Shown here: in pieces, positions 46,889 to 55,887 of the stretch | Numbering within the stretch: the stretch's first letter is position 1 | Layout: every line of letters starts with the position of its first letter | NCBI RefSeq assembly: GCF_008373755.1 | Contig: NZ_VUJV01000003.1 | Coordinates: forward strand, 682,001-746,000 | From: Nocardioides humilatus | Lineage (GTDB): Bacteria; Actinomycetota; Actinomycetes; Propionibacteriales; Nocardioidaceae | Length of the DNA: 64,000 nt | Reading direction: 5' to 3' | The notes under the pieces: model-generated | The model's input: the letters and a program-made list of their open reading frames with translations, nothing else | The model's database searches: none | Told to the model about the DNA's origin: nothing | Made by a program: the position numbers and the translations under genes

Positions 46889-47980
46889 ATGACGGGATCA
46901 CATCATTACCCACCGCCCGGGGCACCGCTGCCCGAGGAGCCGAGCGCTGCGCCGACAGGTGCGCCGTACGCCCCTCCGCCGCCTCCCCCACCCCCGCGCA
47001 GCGCGTCTCCGATGCCCGGGATGCTCGGTGCCGCCCACAAGCCCGGCGCGATCGCCCTGCGCCCGTTGAGCCTCGGCGACATGTACGACGGTGCCTTCAG
47101 GATCATCCGCTTCAACCCGAAGGCGACGGTCGGCGCGGCCGCGCTCGTCACGGCCGTCGCGATGGTCCTGCCGGTCGTCGTCAGCACGGTGACCGCCTTC
47201 ACCGTCGGCAGCGGTCTCGACGCGAGCGGCGGCTTCGACGACGGCTCGAGCACGGCGGAGACGCTCGGCCTGCTCGGCTCCTTCGGCTCGCTGTTCATCG
47301 GCATCTACGCCGCCCAGGTCGGCGTCATCTTCGTGACCGGCATGATCGCCCACGTCACCCGCGCCGCGGCCGTCGGTCGCAAGCTCACCCTCGCCGAGGC
47401 CTGGGCCGCGACCCTCGGCAAGCGGTGGCGCCTGCTCGGCCAGGCGATGTTGGTCGGCATCATCGGCCTGCTGGCGATCGCGGTCCTGATCGTCTTGATC
47501 GTGCTGGTCGCGGTGGCCACCCAGGACGTGCTCGCGACGATCCTGCTGTCGCTGGCGTTGATCGGTGCCGCGGTGCCGCTCTACGTCTGGCTGTGGGTCA
47601 AGCTGGTGTCGCTCGCGACCCCCGCGCTCGTGCTCGAACCGATCGGGGTCTTCGCCGCCTTCGGCCGCTGCTGGAACCTCACCCGCGGTGCGTGGTGGCG
47701 GGTCTTCGGCATCGCCCTGCTCACCGTCGTGATCGTCAGTGTCGCGGGCGGCATCCTCACGACTCCGGTCTCGTTGGTCGGCAACATCTTGTCGGGCGTC
47801 TTCATCGAGTCGGGCGTCGCGATCCTCGTGGTCACCCAGGCGGTGACCCTGGTCATCCAGAACGCGTTCGTCGCGCCCTTCACGGCCGCGGTCACGTCGC
47901 TGCAATACCTCGACCAGCGCATGCGCAAGGAGGCCTACGACGTCGAGCTGATGCGCGAGGCCGGGCTGATCCCGCGGTGA
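46889..47980 (+). CDS. Polytopic membrane protein heading the MoxR/DUF58 cluster
   Basis: 363 residues. A Pro-rich cytoplasmic N-terminus (about 60 residues, with a run of nine prolines in P-Y-A-P-P-P-P-P-P-P-P-P) precedes six helices. The segment A-L-R-P-L-S-L-G-D-M-Y-D-G-A-F-R-I-I-R resembles the glycerophosphodiester phosphodiesterase membrane-domain family (GDPD-like membrane region without the enzyme). In M. tuberculosis an equivalent protein precedes Rv3690/Rv3691 and moxR2. The ATG at 46889 has A-A-G-G-A about 10 nt upstream; 46871 and 46814 are alternatives. It overlaps the next gene by 4 bp (GTGA). Confidence 0.78.
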   Translation: MTGSHHYPPPGAPLPEEPSAAPTGAPYAPPPPPPPPRSASPMPGMLGAAHKPGAIALRPLSLGDMYDGAFRIIRFNPKATVGAAALVTAVAMVLPVVVSTVTAFTVGSGLDASGGFDDGSSTAETLGLLGSFGSLFIGIYAAQVGVIFVTGMIAHVTRAAAVGRKLTLAEAWAATLGKRWRLLGQAMLVGIIGLLAIAVLIVLIVLVAVATQDVLATILLSLALIGAAVPLYVWLWVKLVSLATPALVLEPIGVFAAFGRCWNLTRGAWWRVFGIALLTVVIVSVAGGILTTPVSLVGNILSGVFIESGVAILVVTQAVTLVIQNAFVAPFTAAVTSLQYLDQRMRKEAYDVELMREAGLIPR

Positions 47981-48630
47981 CTCCCCTGGTCTCCCTCCTC
48001 GGCATGGCGGCCGTGCGCCTCTCCGACCCACCGCTCGACCCGAGCGGCGGGGAGGCCCGGTCGTGGCTGCGCAAGGAGCTCGCCAAGCCGGAGTACAACG
48101 AGACCAACCCGATCGAGCGGATCATCGACTGGGTCTCACGCCTGTTCGACGACGGCACCGGCGCCGCGGCCGACTTCCCGGTGATCGGCACCTTCGCCGC
48201 GATCCTCGTGGTGCTGCTGCTCGTGGTGGGCGTCGGGATGCTCGCCTCGCGCGCCCGCCGTACGGCGCAGGCCCGGGCCGGGCGGGAGCCCGCCCTCGGT
48301 GACGAGTCGGTCACCGCGGCCCAGCTGCGCGCTCGGGCCGAGGCGGCGCTCGCGGAAGGGCGTTTCGACGACGCGCTGGTCGACGCCTACCGCGCCCTCG
48401 CGGTGCAGCAGGTCGAACGCGGCCGGGTCGACGACCTCCCCCAGGCGACCGCCCACGAGCTCGCGGCCGCCCTGGGCCGCGAGTTCCCGGCGCAGCGCCA
48501 CCTCGTCGACCGGAGCGCCGACCTGTTCGACGCAGTCCTCTACGGCGACCACCCCGCCACCCGCGAGCAGGCGATCGACGTCCTGGCGCTCGATGACGAG
48601 CTGAGCGGGCGCAGGGAGCGGGCGCGATGA
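47977..48630 (+). CDS. DUF4129-domain membrane protein
   Basis: 217 residues: N-terminal short hydrophobic region, a transmembrane helix F-A-A-I-L-V-V-L-L-L-V-V-G-V, then a cytoplasmic DUF4129 C-terminal domain (A-A-Q-L-R-A-R-A-E-A-A-L-A-E-G-R, A-Y-R-A-L-A-V-Q-Q-V-E-R-G, L-P-Q-A-T-A-H-E-L-A). This domain recurs in MoxR loci; function unknown, suggested to be part of an envelope complex. GTG 47977 overlaps the preceding TGA, and its own stop overlaps the DUF4350 ATG by 4 bp. Confidence 0.85.
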   Translation: MTPLVSLLGMAAVRLSDPPLDPSGGEARSWLRKELAKPEYNETNPIERIIDWVSRLFDDGTGAAADFPVIGTFAAILVVLLLVVGVGMLASRARRTAQARAGREPALGDESVTAAQLRARAEAALAEGRFDDALVDAYRALAVQQVERGRVDDLPQATAHELAAALGREFPAQRHLVDRSADLFDAVLYGDHPATREQAIDVLALDDELSGRRERAR

Positions 48631-49733
48631 GCTTCGTCCGTCGCCATCGCCTGTGGATCGGCGTCGTCACCGCCGTGCTGGTGGCGATCACCATCTCCAT
48701 CTGGGCCAGCAGCGGCGACCAGAGCCGCACCCGCCCGCTCGACCCGGACAACCCCGATCCCGACGGCGCCCAGGCGCTCGCGCGGGTGCTCGAGGACCGG
48801 GGCGTCGAGGTCGACGTCGCAAGGTCGGCCGACGAGCTCCACGCGGCCGGTGCCGGCGACGGCACCACCGTGCTGGTGACCGGCACCGACCAGCTCGCGC
48901 CGAGCACCCTGGACCGGCTGCAGCGTGACACCCGCGGCGCCGAGGTCGTCCTGGTCCAGCCGCCGCCCTACCTGCTCGATGCCGTCCAGACCGGGCTCGA
49001 CACCTCGATCGCGGCTGATGAGACCACCGGGGACTGCGCCGACGACCGGTTCGACGGCCTCACGCTGACCGTCGACCGCGCGGAGGCCTACGCCACCTCG
49101 ACCGGCTGCTTCGCGAGCCGCGGCGGCTACGTCCTGGCCCGCGGGCCAGGGGAGACGACCTACTTCGGCGCCGACCAGGCGCTGACCAACGACCAGGTCC
49201 TGCGCGGCGACAACGCCGCCGTCGCCCTGCGCCTGCTAGGCACCCACGACCGGCTGGTCTGGTACCTCCCGACCTTCGACGACGCCGCGGCCGACGAGAC
49301 CGTGAGCCTGTGGTCGTTCGCCCCGCGGTGGCTGGTGCCGTCGCTGTGGCTGGGCTTCTTCGCGATCGTCGCCGTCATGTGGTGGCGGGGCCGCCGGCTC
49401 GGGCGGCTCGCCGTCGAGCCGCTTCCCGTGGTCGTCCGCGCCGTGGAGACGACGCGCAGCCGCGGCCGGCTCTACCGACAGGTCGACGACCGCGCCTACG
49501 CGACGTCGGCCCTGCGCTCCGCGGCCCGCCGCCGACTGGCCGAGCACCTGCGGCTCGGCCGCGGCGCCACCGAGGCCGAGGTGATCACCGCCGTCGCGCG
49601 GCACGTCGGCCGCCGCGAGGACGAGATCGGTGCTCTCCTCGCCCACCATGCCCCTGCGCCCCTGCACGACCAGGACCTGGTCGGACTGGCGCAGACTCTC
49701 ACGCAGCTCGACACGGAGGTACGCCGCGGATGA
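48627..49733 (+). CDS. DUF4350-domain membrane protein
   Basis: 368 residues. An N-terminal helix L-W-I-G-V-V-T-A-V-L-V-A-I-T anchors an extracytoplasmic DUF4350 domain (N-P-D-P-D-G-A-Q-A-L-A-R-V-L-E-D-R-G-V-E-V), followed by a second helix W-L-V-P-S-L-W-L-G-F-F-A-I-V-A-V and a cytoplasmic helical tail. This matches the protein next to moxR2 in mycobacteria (Rv3691). The ATG overlaps the DUF4129 stop by 4 bp and the stop overlaps the moxR ATG by 4 bp. Confidence 0.88.
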   Translation: MSFVRRHRLWIGVVTAVLVAITISIWASSGDQSRTRPLDPDNPDPDGAQALARVLEDRGVEVDVARSADELHAAGAGDGTTVLVTGTDQLAPSTLDRLQRDTRGAEVVLVQPPPYLLDAVQTGLDTSIAADETTGDCADDRFDGLTLTVDRAEAYATSTGCFASRGGYVLARGPGETTYFGADQALTNDQVLRGDNAAVALRLLGTHDRLVWYLPTFDDAAADETVSLWSFAPRWLVPSLWLGFFAIVAVMWWRGRRLGRLAVEPLPVVVRAVETTRSRGRLYRQVDDRAYATSALRSAARRRLAEHLRLGRGATEAEVITAVARHVGRREDEIGALLAHHAPAPLHDQDLVGLAQTLTQLDTEVRRG

Positions 49734-50722
49734 CCGAAACGACCACTCACAGCGCCAGCGAGCACGACGCCCTGCGGGAGCGGCTGCTCGCCGTACGTCA
49801 CGAGGTGGGCAAGGCCGTCGTCGGCCAGGACGCCGCCGTCTCCGGGCTGCTGGTCGCGCTCCTGTGCGGCGGGCACGTCTTGATGGAGGGCGTCCCCGGT
49901 ACGGCGAAGACGCTGCTCGTCCGCACCCTCGCGGCGACGCTCTCGGTGGAGACCCGGCGGGTGCAGTTCACCCCCGACCTGATGCCCGGCGACATCACCG
50001 GCTCGCTCGTCATCGATAGCACGGGCGGCCAGGGCGGCCAACTGTCCTTCCGCGAGGGCCCCGTCTTCACCAACCTGCTGCTCACCGACGAGATCAACCG
50101 GACGCCTCCCAAGACGCAGTCGGCGCTGCTCGAGGCGATGGAGGAGGGTCAGGTCTCCGCCGACGGCGTGACGCGGCCGCTCCCCCGCCCGTTCCTCGTC
50201 GCCGCGACCCAGAACCCGGTCGAGTACGAGGGCACCTACCCCCTCCCCGAGGCGCAGCTCGACCGGTTCCTGCTTAAGGTCGTGCTGCCGGTGCCGCCGC
50301 GCACCGACGAAATCGCGATCCTCACCCGCCACGCAGCGGGTTTCGACCCGCGGGACGTGGCGGCCGCCGGCGTACGTGCCGTCGCCTCCGGCGCCGACAT
50401 CGAGGCCGCGCAGGCGGCGGTCAAGCAGGTGCAGGTCGCCCCCGAGGTGGCGACCTACATCGTCGACATCGCCCGCGCCACCCGTGAGTCCCCGTCCCTC
50501 TCGCTCGGCGTGAGCCCCCGAGGCGCCACCGCGCTGCTCCGCGCTGCGCGGGCGTGGGCCTGGCTCTCGGGGCGCGACTTCGTGACTCCCGACGACGTCA
50601 AGGCGCTCGCCCACGCTGCCCTCGTCCACCGGCTCGGCCTGCGTCCCGAGGCCGAGCTCGAGGGCGTCGACGTGGCGAAGGTGCTGTCCTCGGCCCTCGG
50701 CTCGGTGCCGGTCCCCCGCTAG
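49730..50722 (+). CDS. MoxR-family AAA+ ATPase (moxR2-type)
   Basis: 330 residues. Walker A G-V-P-G-T-A-K-T (54-61), Walker B L-L-L-T-D-E-I-N-R (116-124), sensor 1 in A-A-T-Q-N-P, arginine finger region L-D-R-F-L-L-K and the C-terminal lid with S-L-G-V-S-P-R-G-A. MoxR proteins act as chaperones for metallated or multi-subunit envelope complexes, usually together with VWA partners. Encoded between DUF4350 and DUF58, as M. tuberculosis moxR2 (Rv3692). Confidence 0.95.
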   Translation: MTETTTHSASEHDALRERLLAVRHEVGKAVVGQDAAVSGLLVALLCGGHVLMEGVPGTAKTLLVRTLAATLSVETRRVQFTPDLMPGDITGSLVIDSTGGQGGQLSFREGPVFTNLLLTDEINRTPPKTQSALLEAMEEGQVSADGVTRPLPRPFLVAATQNPVEYEGTYPLPEAQLDRFLLKVVLPVPPRTDEIAILTRHAAGFDPRDVAAAGVRAVASGADIEAAQAAVKQVQVAPEVATYIVDIARATRESPSLSLGVSPRGATALLRAARAWAWLSGRDFVTPDDVKALAHAALVHRLGLRPEAELEGVDVAKVLSSALGSVPVPR

Positions 50723-50735
50723 TGGGGCGCTCGTC

Positions 50736-52037
50736 ATGGTGATCTCCGGTCGGGTGCCGCTGCTGGTGCTGCTGGGTGTCGTGGCTGTCGTGCTGCGGCC
50801 CTCCGGCGGCACCGTCGTGCTGTGGCTGCTCGCCGTCGCGCTGCTCGTCGCCGCCGACCTGCTGCTGGCTCCCACGTCGGCGGCTGCCGGGATCACCCGA
50901 CGACCTCCCGGCACGGTCCGCCTCGGCGACCCGGCCGAGTCGCGGCTCACGCTCACCAACGAGGGGCGGCGCGCGCTGCGGCTCCAGGTCCGCGACGCCT
51001 GGCAGCCGACCGCAGGCGCGACGGACAACCGGCACCGGCTCACCCTCGGCGCCGGGGACCGCCAGGTCCTCCGTACGCCGCTACGGCCGTGGCGACGGGG
51101 TGACCTGCGCGCCTTCGGCGTGACCGTCCGCTCCTGGGGCCCTCTCCACCTGGCCGCCAAGCAGCACACCTACGACGTGGCGGGCTCGGTGCGCTCACTG
51201 CCGCCGTTCGAGTCCCGCAAGCACCTGCCCTCACGGCTCGCGCGGCTGCGCGAGCTCGACGGTCGCGCTGCCGTACGGATCCGCGGCCAGGGCACCGAGT
51301 TCGACTCCCTGCGTGAATACGTCCGCGGCGACGACGTCCGATCCATCGACTGGCGCGCGTCCGCCCGCACTCCCCACGTCGTCGTCCGCACGTGGCAGCC
51401 TGAGCGCGACCGGCGCGTGGTCCTCGTCCTCGACACCGGGCGTACGGCGGCGGGGCGGGTCGGCGGCGCCGACGGCGTGCCGCGGCTCGATGCCGCCATG
51501 GACGCCGCACTCCTGCTTGCGGCCCTCGCCGCCCGGGCCGGCGACCGGGTCGACTTCGTCGCCGGTGACCACCGGGTCCGCGCCCGCTTGCGCTCGGCAG
51601 GGGCGCGCGACATCGCCCTCCGGCTCCAGGAGTCGATGGCCGAGCTCGAACCGGTCATCGCCGAGGCGGACTGGGACACCCTCGCCGGCGCGATCCAGGG
51701 ATTCGGGAAGCAGCGCGCGCTCGTCGTGCTCCTGACCCCGGTGGAGCCCTCCGCGATCCAGCACGGGCTGCTCCCGATCCTGCCCGCGCTGACCCAGCAC
51801 CACCGGGTGGTCATCGCGTCGGTCCGCGACCCCGAGCTCAACCTGCTCGCCGACCAGCGCGACACCCTCGACGAGGTCTACGGTGCCGCGGCCGCCGAGC
51901 AGGAGCTGCGGCGGCGCGACTGGACGTCCGAGGTCCTGCAACGGCTCGGGGTCCAGGTGGTCGACGCCGACGCCGAGCGGCTGCCGCCCGCACTGGCCGA
52001 CCACTACTTGATGCTCAAGGCGCAAGGGTTGCTCTGA
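50736..52037 (+). CDS. DUF58-domain protein (VWA-like), moxR2 partner
   Basis: 433 residues. Two N-terminal helices (L-L-V-L-L-G-V-V-A-V-V-L and L-W-L-L-A-V-A-L-L-V-A-A) anchor the protein. The DUF58 signature G-T-E-F-D-S-L-R-E-Y-V-R-G-D-D followed by R-S-I-D-W-R-A-S-A-R is intact, then a VWA-type domain (V-V-L-V-L-D-T-G-R) in which the MIDAS DxSxS is replaced by D-T-G-R-T. Thought to be the MoxR substrate or adaptor. 13 bp after the MoxR gene. The tail shares a 17-bp tandem repeat with the convergent SpoIIM gene. Confidence 0.9.
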   Translation: MVISGRVPLLVLLGVVAVVLRPSGGTVVLWLLAVALLVAADLLLAPTSAAAGITRRPPGTVRLGDPAESRLTLTNEGRRALRLQVRDAWQPTAGATDNRHRLTLGAGDRQVLRTPLRPWRRGDLRAFGVTVRSWGPLHLAAKQHTYDVAGSVRSLPPFESRKHLPSRLARLRELDGRAAVRIRGQGTEFDSLREYVRGDDVRSIDWRASARTPHVVVRTWQPERDRRVVLVLDTGRTAAGRVGGADGVPRLDAAMDAALLLAALAARAGDRVDFVAGDHRVRARLRSAGARDIALRLQESMAELEPVIAEADWDTLAGAIQGFGKQRALVVLLTPVEPSAIQHGLLPILPALTQHHRVVIASVRDPELNLLADQRDTLDEVYGAAAAEQELRRRDWTSEVLQRLGVQVVDADAERLPPALADHYLMLKAQGLL

Positions 52038-52083
52038 GCCAGCGGCGGCTCTGAGCCAGCGGCGGCTCTAGCCAGCGGTGGCG
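52034..52083. repeat. 17-bp tandem repeat in the DUF58 / SpoIIM convergent junction
   Basis: Two exact copies of a 17-bp unit (52034-52050 and 52051-52067) plus a degenerate third copy (52068-52083). Each unit contains an inverted repeat G-A-G-C-C / G-G-C-T-C, so it can form small hairpins in either transcript. The repeat carries the stop codons of both convergent genes. Confidence 0.85.
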
Positions 52084-53072
52084 ACCCGGTCCTCGAGGAG
52101 GTCGGCGTTGATGTCACCGGTGTGGCCGGCCGCGGCGGCGTGCCTGCCGACGATGAAGACGTAAGCGAGGAACCCGATCTCGGCGAGCACGCCGATCCCG
52201 ATTCGCGCCCAGGTGGGCAGAGGTGAGGGCGTCACGAAGCCCTCGATCACGCCGCTCACGAAGAGCACGGCGACGAGTCCGAGCGCGCAGGTGATCGCCG
52301 TACGTCCGGCGTGGGCGAGCGCCGCGCCCCGACCGAGGTCGCCCGGAGCGATCCACGACCAGAACAGCCGCAGGCCCACCCCCGCGGCGACGAAGACGGC
52401 GGTCAACTCGAGCAGGCCGTGCGGGAGGATCAGGCCCCAGAACAGGTCGCCCCGGTCGTGGCGCATCATGATCGAGCCGATGACCGCGAGGTTGAGGATC
52501 GTGGCGTAGAGCGCATAGATCACGCCGACGCCGGTGATCCCGAGCGCGATGCACTGAGCCGCCACCCAGGCGTTGTTGATCCACACGTGGCCGGCGAAGT
52601 CCTGGGCCGGTCCGGAGCTGTAGTAGTCCTCGAAGTCGTGGTTGACCAACGAGTCGATCTCCTTCGGAGAGATCAGGGTCTGCTCGACCTGCGGGTGGTC
52701 GAGGAACCACCACATCAGCACGCCGATCACGAGGACGTTGACCGCCGTGCTGCCCAGCCACCAGTAGCGCATCCGGTAGAGCGCGGCGGGGAACTGCTGG
52801 GTGAAGAACCCGACGAACGCTCGCCAGCTGAGCACCCGCGCGCCCAGCATCGAGATCCGGGCCTTGGCCAGCAGGGACGAGAGGTAGGCGATGACCTGCG
52901 CGTCCGGCGCCGACGTCCGGATCAGCGAGAGGTGCGTGGCGACCTGCTGATAGCGGTCGACGAGCTCGTCGCTCTCGGCGCCGGTGCGCCGCCGCCGGTT
53001 GACCAGCTCCTCGAGCCGGGCCCACTCGCGCGAGTGCGCGACGACGTAGGCGTCGAGGTCGATGCGCGGCAC
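52068..53072 (-). CDS. SpoIIM-like membrane protein (stage II sporulation protein M family)
   Basis: 334 residues. A cytoplasmic N-terminus (W-A-R-L-E-E-L-V-N-R-R-R) is followed by about seven helices. G-L-I-L-P-H-G-L-L-E-L-T-A-V-F and the A-R-I-S-M-L-G-A-R region are typical of SpoIIM-related proteins in actinobacteria. Equivalent to Rv3694c, which is also on the opposite strand of moxR2. In Bacillus SpoIIM takes part in septal peptidoglycan hydrolysis; its role in a non-sporulating actinobacterium is unknown. The GTG start has TAGTCT 6 nt upstream. Confidence 0.88.
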   Translation of the reverse strand: MPRIDLDAYVVAHSREWARLEELVNRRRRTGAESDELVDRYQQVATHLSLIRTSAPDAQVIAYLSSLLAKARISMLGARVLSWRAFVGFFTQQFPAALYRMRYWWLGSTAVNVLVIGVLMWWFLDHPQVEQTLISPKEIDSLVNHDFEDYYSSGPAQDFAGHVWINNAWVAAQCIALGITGVGVIYALYATILNLAVIGSIMMRHDRGDLFWGLILPHGLLELTAVFVAAGVGLRLFWSWIAPGDLGRGAALAHAGRTAITCALGLVAVLFVSGVIEGFVTPSPLPTWARIGIGVLAEIGFLAYVFIVGRHAAAAGHTGDINADLLEDRVATAG

Positions 53073-53078
53073 GCGTGC

Positions 53079-53084
53079 AGACTA
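53079..53084 (-). promoter_or_regulatory. -10-like element of the SpoIIM-like gene
   Basis: TAGTCT on the minus strand, 6 nt before GTG 53072. It lies back to back with the RDD gene -10 at 53090-53095, so the divergent promoters overlap within 30 bp. Confidence 0.45.
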
Positions 53085-53089
53085 CGTCG

Positions 53090-53095
53090 TACGAT
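53090..53095 (+). promoter_or_regulatory. -10-like element of the RDD gene
   Basis: TACGAT, 7 nt before ATG 53103; leaderless spacing. Confidence 0.45.
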
Positions 53096-53102
53096 CGCGG
53101 CG

Positions 53103-53933
53103 ATGTCGACACAGCCCGCGCCCACCCCTCAGGTGGAGTTCGCGACGATCACGACCGACGACCTCGTCACCGGCGAGGGCGTCGCCCTCGACCTGCCGCC
53201 GGCCAGCCTCGGGCTGCGGCTCACCTCGGGCCTGATCGACGCCGTCGCGACCGTGGTGCTGTTCCTCGTCTCCCTCTTCGTGCTGGTCATCGCGACCGCG
53301 CGCGGCTCCGACGACCTGATCGCCCTGGCGCTCGTCGTCGCGATCATCCTCACCTTCGTGGTGTTCCCGACGACGTTGGAGACGCTGACCCGCGGCCGGT
53401 CGCTGGGCAAGCTGGCGATGGGGTTGCGCACGGTGCGCGACGACGCCGGGCCGATCTCCTTCCACCACGCCGTCGTGCGAGCCCTGATCGGCTTCGTCGA
53501 GATCTACCTCGCCTCCGGCGCGCTGGCCTTCTTCTCGATGTTGGTCAACCACCGCGGCAAGCGGCTGGGCGACCTCGCCGCCGGCACCTACGTCATCCGC
53601 GACCGGGTCGGCTTGCGCCTGCCGATGCCACCGCCCATGCCGCCCCAGCTCGCCCAGTGGGCACGCACCGCCGACGTCGCCACGCTCCCGACCGGGCTCG
53701 CCCTCGCGGTGCGGCAATACATCGCGCGCCTCCCGACGCTCGACCCCGCGACCCGGCACCGGGTGGGGACCGACCTGCTCGAGGACGTACGGCGCTACGT
53801 CGCCCCGCTGCCGCCCGCCGACGCCCCCGTCGAGCTGGTGCTCGGCGCCGTGATCGCCGAGCGCCGCGACCGTGATCTGGCGCGGCTGCGCCGCGACGAC
53901 GAGCTCCGCCAACGCCTCGCAAGCCGGGACTAG
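53103..53933 (+). CDS. RDD-family membrane protein
   Basis: 276 residues. L-R-L-T-S-G-L-I-D-A-V-A-T-V-V starts the RDD module (Arg-Asp in L-I-D, later G-R-S-L-G-K-L-A-M-G and the closing G-K-R-L-G-D-L-A-A-G-T). Three or four helices are followed by a cytoplasmic Arg/Asp-rich helical tail of about 100 residues, longer than in simple RDD proteins. Equivalent of Rv3695 next to the moxR2 locus. Function unknown; the family is linked to transport or envelope assembly. 30 bp before the second MoxR gene. Confidence 0.88.
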   Translation: MSTQPAPTPQVEFATITTDDLVTGEGVALDLPPASLGLRLTSGLIDAVATVVLFLVSLFVLVIATARGSDDLIALALVVAIILTFVVFPTTLETLTRGRSLGKLAMGLRTVRDDAGPISFHHAVVRALIGFVEIYLASGALAFFSMLVNHRGKRLGDLAAGTYVIRDRVGLRLPMPPPMPPQLAQWARTADVATLPTGLALAVRQYIARLPTLDPATRHRVGTDLLEDVRRYVAPLPPADAPVELVLGAVIAERRDRDLARLRRDDELRQRLASRD

Positions 53934-53949
53934 CTGACCGGCACCCAGG

Positions 53950-53955
53950 TAAGTT
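53950..53955 (+). promoter_or_regulatory. -10-like element of the second MoxR operon
   Basis: TAAGTT, 8 nt before ATG 53964, in the 30-bp gap after the RDD gene; leaderless spacing. Confidence 0.4.
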
Positions 53956-53963
53956 GTCCGGCG

Positions 53964-54983
53964 ATGAACACCCTGGGGACTGCAGAGCCGAGCACACCGC
54001 TCACCGCCACCGACGTGGCCCGCGCGACCGAAGCGGTCGACCGCATATCCGCGGCCTTCTCGAGCCGCGTGGTCGGCCAGGAGAAGGTGCGCACGGCGCT
54101 GCTCGTGACGCTGCTCTCCGAGGGCCACATCCTGCTGGAGTCGGTGCCGGGCCTGGCGAAGACGCTCGCCGCCTCGACGCTGGCGCAGGCGGTGAGCGCG
54201 GACTTCTCGCGCATCCAGTGCACCCCCGACCTGTTGCCGAGCGACATCATCGGCACCCAGGTCTACGACCCCCGCAACCACGAGTTCGAGACCCAGCTCG
54301 GCCCGGTGCACGCCCACTTCGTGCTGCTCGACGAGATCAACCGGGCGAGCGCGAAGACCCAGTCGGCGATGCTCGAGGCGATGCAGGAGCGGCAGACCTC
54401 GATCGCCGGCACGATCCACCCACTGCCGAGGCCGTTCATGGTGCTCGCGACCCAGAACCCCATCGAGGAGGAGGGCACCTACGTCATCCCCCACGCGCAG
54501 ATGGACCGCTTCCTCCTCAAGGAGGTCGTCGACTACCCCGAGGAAGCCGACGAGCTGATGGTGCTCGACCGGATCGGCGACGACACGCTCGGCCAGCACG
54601 CCGACCGGGTCGAGCCGGTCGCCACGTTGGCCGACGTCGTCGAGCTGCAGGCACTGGTCCGGCGCGTCTACGTCGACCCGGCGATCCGGCGCTACGTCGT
54701 CTCGCTGGTCCGCGCCACGCGCCACGTCGACCAGCTCCTCGGCGCCGACCTCGGCGGCTACGTCGAGATCGGCGCGAGTCCCCGCGGCAGCATCGCGTTC
54801 TTCCAGGCGGCGCGGGCCATGGCGGTCGTGCAGGGCCGTCACTACGTCATCCCCGAGGACGTGCGCGAGCTGCGGCACGCCGTGCTGCGGCACCGCATCC
54901 ACCTGAGCTTCGAGGCGCTGGCCGACCGGGTGCAGCCCGAGAGCATCATCGACGCGGTCTTCCGCGCCGTACCGACACCGTAG
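53964..54983 (+). CDS. MoxR-family AAA+ ATPase (moxR1-type)
   Basis: 339 residues. Walker A S-V-P-G-L-A-K-T (60-67), Walker B F-V-L-L-D-E-I-N-R (119-127), sensor 1 L-A-T-Q-N-P and the lid with I-G-A-S-P-R-G-S. Begins the unit MoxR-DUF58-membrane protein-VWA-VWA-TPR, the same type as M. tuberculosis moxR1 (Rv1479) and the Bat/aerotolerance operons of other bacteria. Likely remodels or loads metal cofactor-bearing or cell-wall proteins with its VWA partners. Paralogue of the MoxR at 49730. Confidence 0.95.
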   Translation: MNTLGTAEPSTPLTATDVARATEAVDRISAAFSSRVVGQEKVRTALLVTLLSEGHILLESVPGLAKTLAASTLAQAVSADFSRIQCTPDLLPSDIIGTQVYDPRNHEFETQLGPVHAHFVLLDEINRASAKTQSAMLEAMQERQTSIAGTIHPLPRPFMVLATQNPIEEEGTYVIPHAQMDRFLLKEVVDYPEEADELMVLDRIGDDTLGQHADRVEPVATLADVVELQALVRRVYVDPAIRRYVVSLVRATRHVDQLLGADLGGYVEIGASPRGSIAFFQAARAMAVVQGRHYVIPEDVRELRHAVLRHRIHLSFEALADRVQPESIIDAVFRAVPTP

Positions 54984-54996
54984 GCCGGCTGGTCCG

Positions 54997-55887
54997 ATGG
55001 CCGCCCACCTGACCCGGGTCAAGACCCGCCTCTCCATCCACGCCCACCGCAAGGTGCGCGGGTTGCTCCAGGGCGAGTACGCCGCCATCCAGGTCGGCCG
55101 CGGCATCGACTTCAACGACCTGCGTGAATACGTCCGCGGCGACGACGTGAAGGACATCGACTGGAAGGCGTCAGCCCGGAGCCGGACCCTTCTCGTGCGC
55201 CGCTACGTCGCCGAGCGCAAGCACACGATCATCTTCGCCGTCTCGACCGGTCGCAGCATGGCCGCGATGAACGACGCGCAACACGACAAGCGCGAGCTGG
55301 CGGTCTTCGTCACCGGGGTGATGGGCTACCTCGCCGTGCGGCACGGCGACCTCGTCTGCCTCGTCCACGGCGACGCGCGACGCCAGCACGCGCGGCCGCC
55401 CGACGGTGGCGAGCTCTACCTGGAGCGCCTGCTCGGGCTCGTCCACGAGGCGATCACGCCCGACGCGGCACCGAGCGACCTGCGCGGGGTGCTCGACTAC
55501 ACCGCGAAGGCCATCCGTCGCCGCGGCATCCTGGTCGTCGTCTCCGACGAGACCCGGATCTCCGACGAGCTGGCCGAGTCGCTGCGCCGGCTGACGGCCC
55601 AGCACGAGGTGCTCTTCTTGACCATCGGCGACCTCGACCCGACGCTCGTCGACGGCGCGCCCCGGCGACTGGTCGACATCGACGCGGGCGCCGAGGTGCC
55701 CGACTGGCTGCGCGGCGACCCCCAGCTGCAGGAGGAGTACGCCGCCCTGGTGACCGGCGAGGAGAACCAGCTGCGTCGCCGGCTCGACCAGCTCGGCATC
55801 GTGCACGAGCAGATCCGCGACACCGACTCCGCGATCGCCGCGGTGTTCCGCATGCTGGAGAGGCACCGCCATGCCCGCCGCCGCTGA
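54997..55887 (+). CDS. DUF58-domain protein, moxR1 partner
   Basis: 296 residues, without the N-terminal helices of its paralogue, so cytosolic. G-I-D-F-N-D-L-R-E-Y-V-R-G-D-D and K-D-I-D-W-K-A-S-A-R are the DUF58 signature, followed by a VWA-like half (I-I-F-A-V-S-T-G-R-S-M) in which D is replaced by S-T at the MIDAS. The 3' end overlaps the next gene by 17 bp. Probably binds MoxR. Confidence 0.9.
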   Translation: MAAHLTRVKTRLSIHAHRKVRGLLQGEYAAIQVGRGIDFNDLREYVRGDDVKDIDWKASARSRTLLVRRYVAERKHTIIFAVSTGRSMAAMNDAQHDKRELAVFVTGVMGYLAVRHGDLVCLVHGDARRQHARPPDGGELYLERLLGLVHEAITPDAAPSDLRGVLDYTAKAIRRRGILVVVSDETRISDELAESLRRLTAQHEVLFLTIGDLDPTLVDGAPRRLVDIDAGAEVPDWLRGDPQLQEEYAALVTGEENQLRRRLDQLGIVHEQIRDTDSAIAAVFRMLERHRHARRR

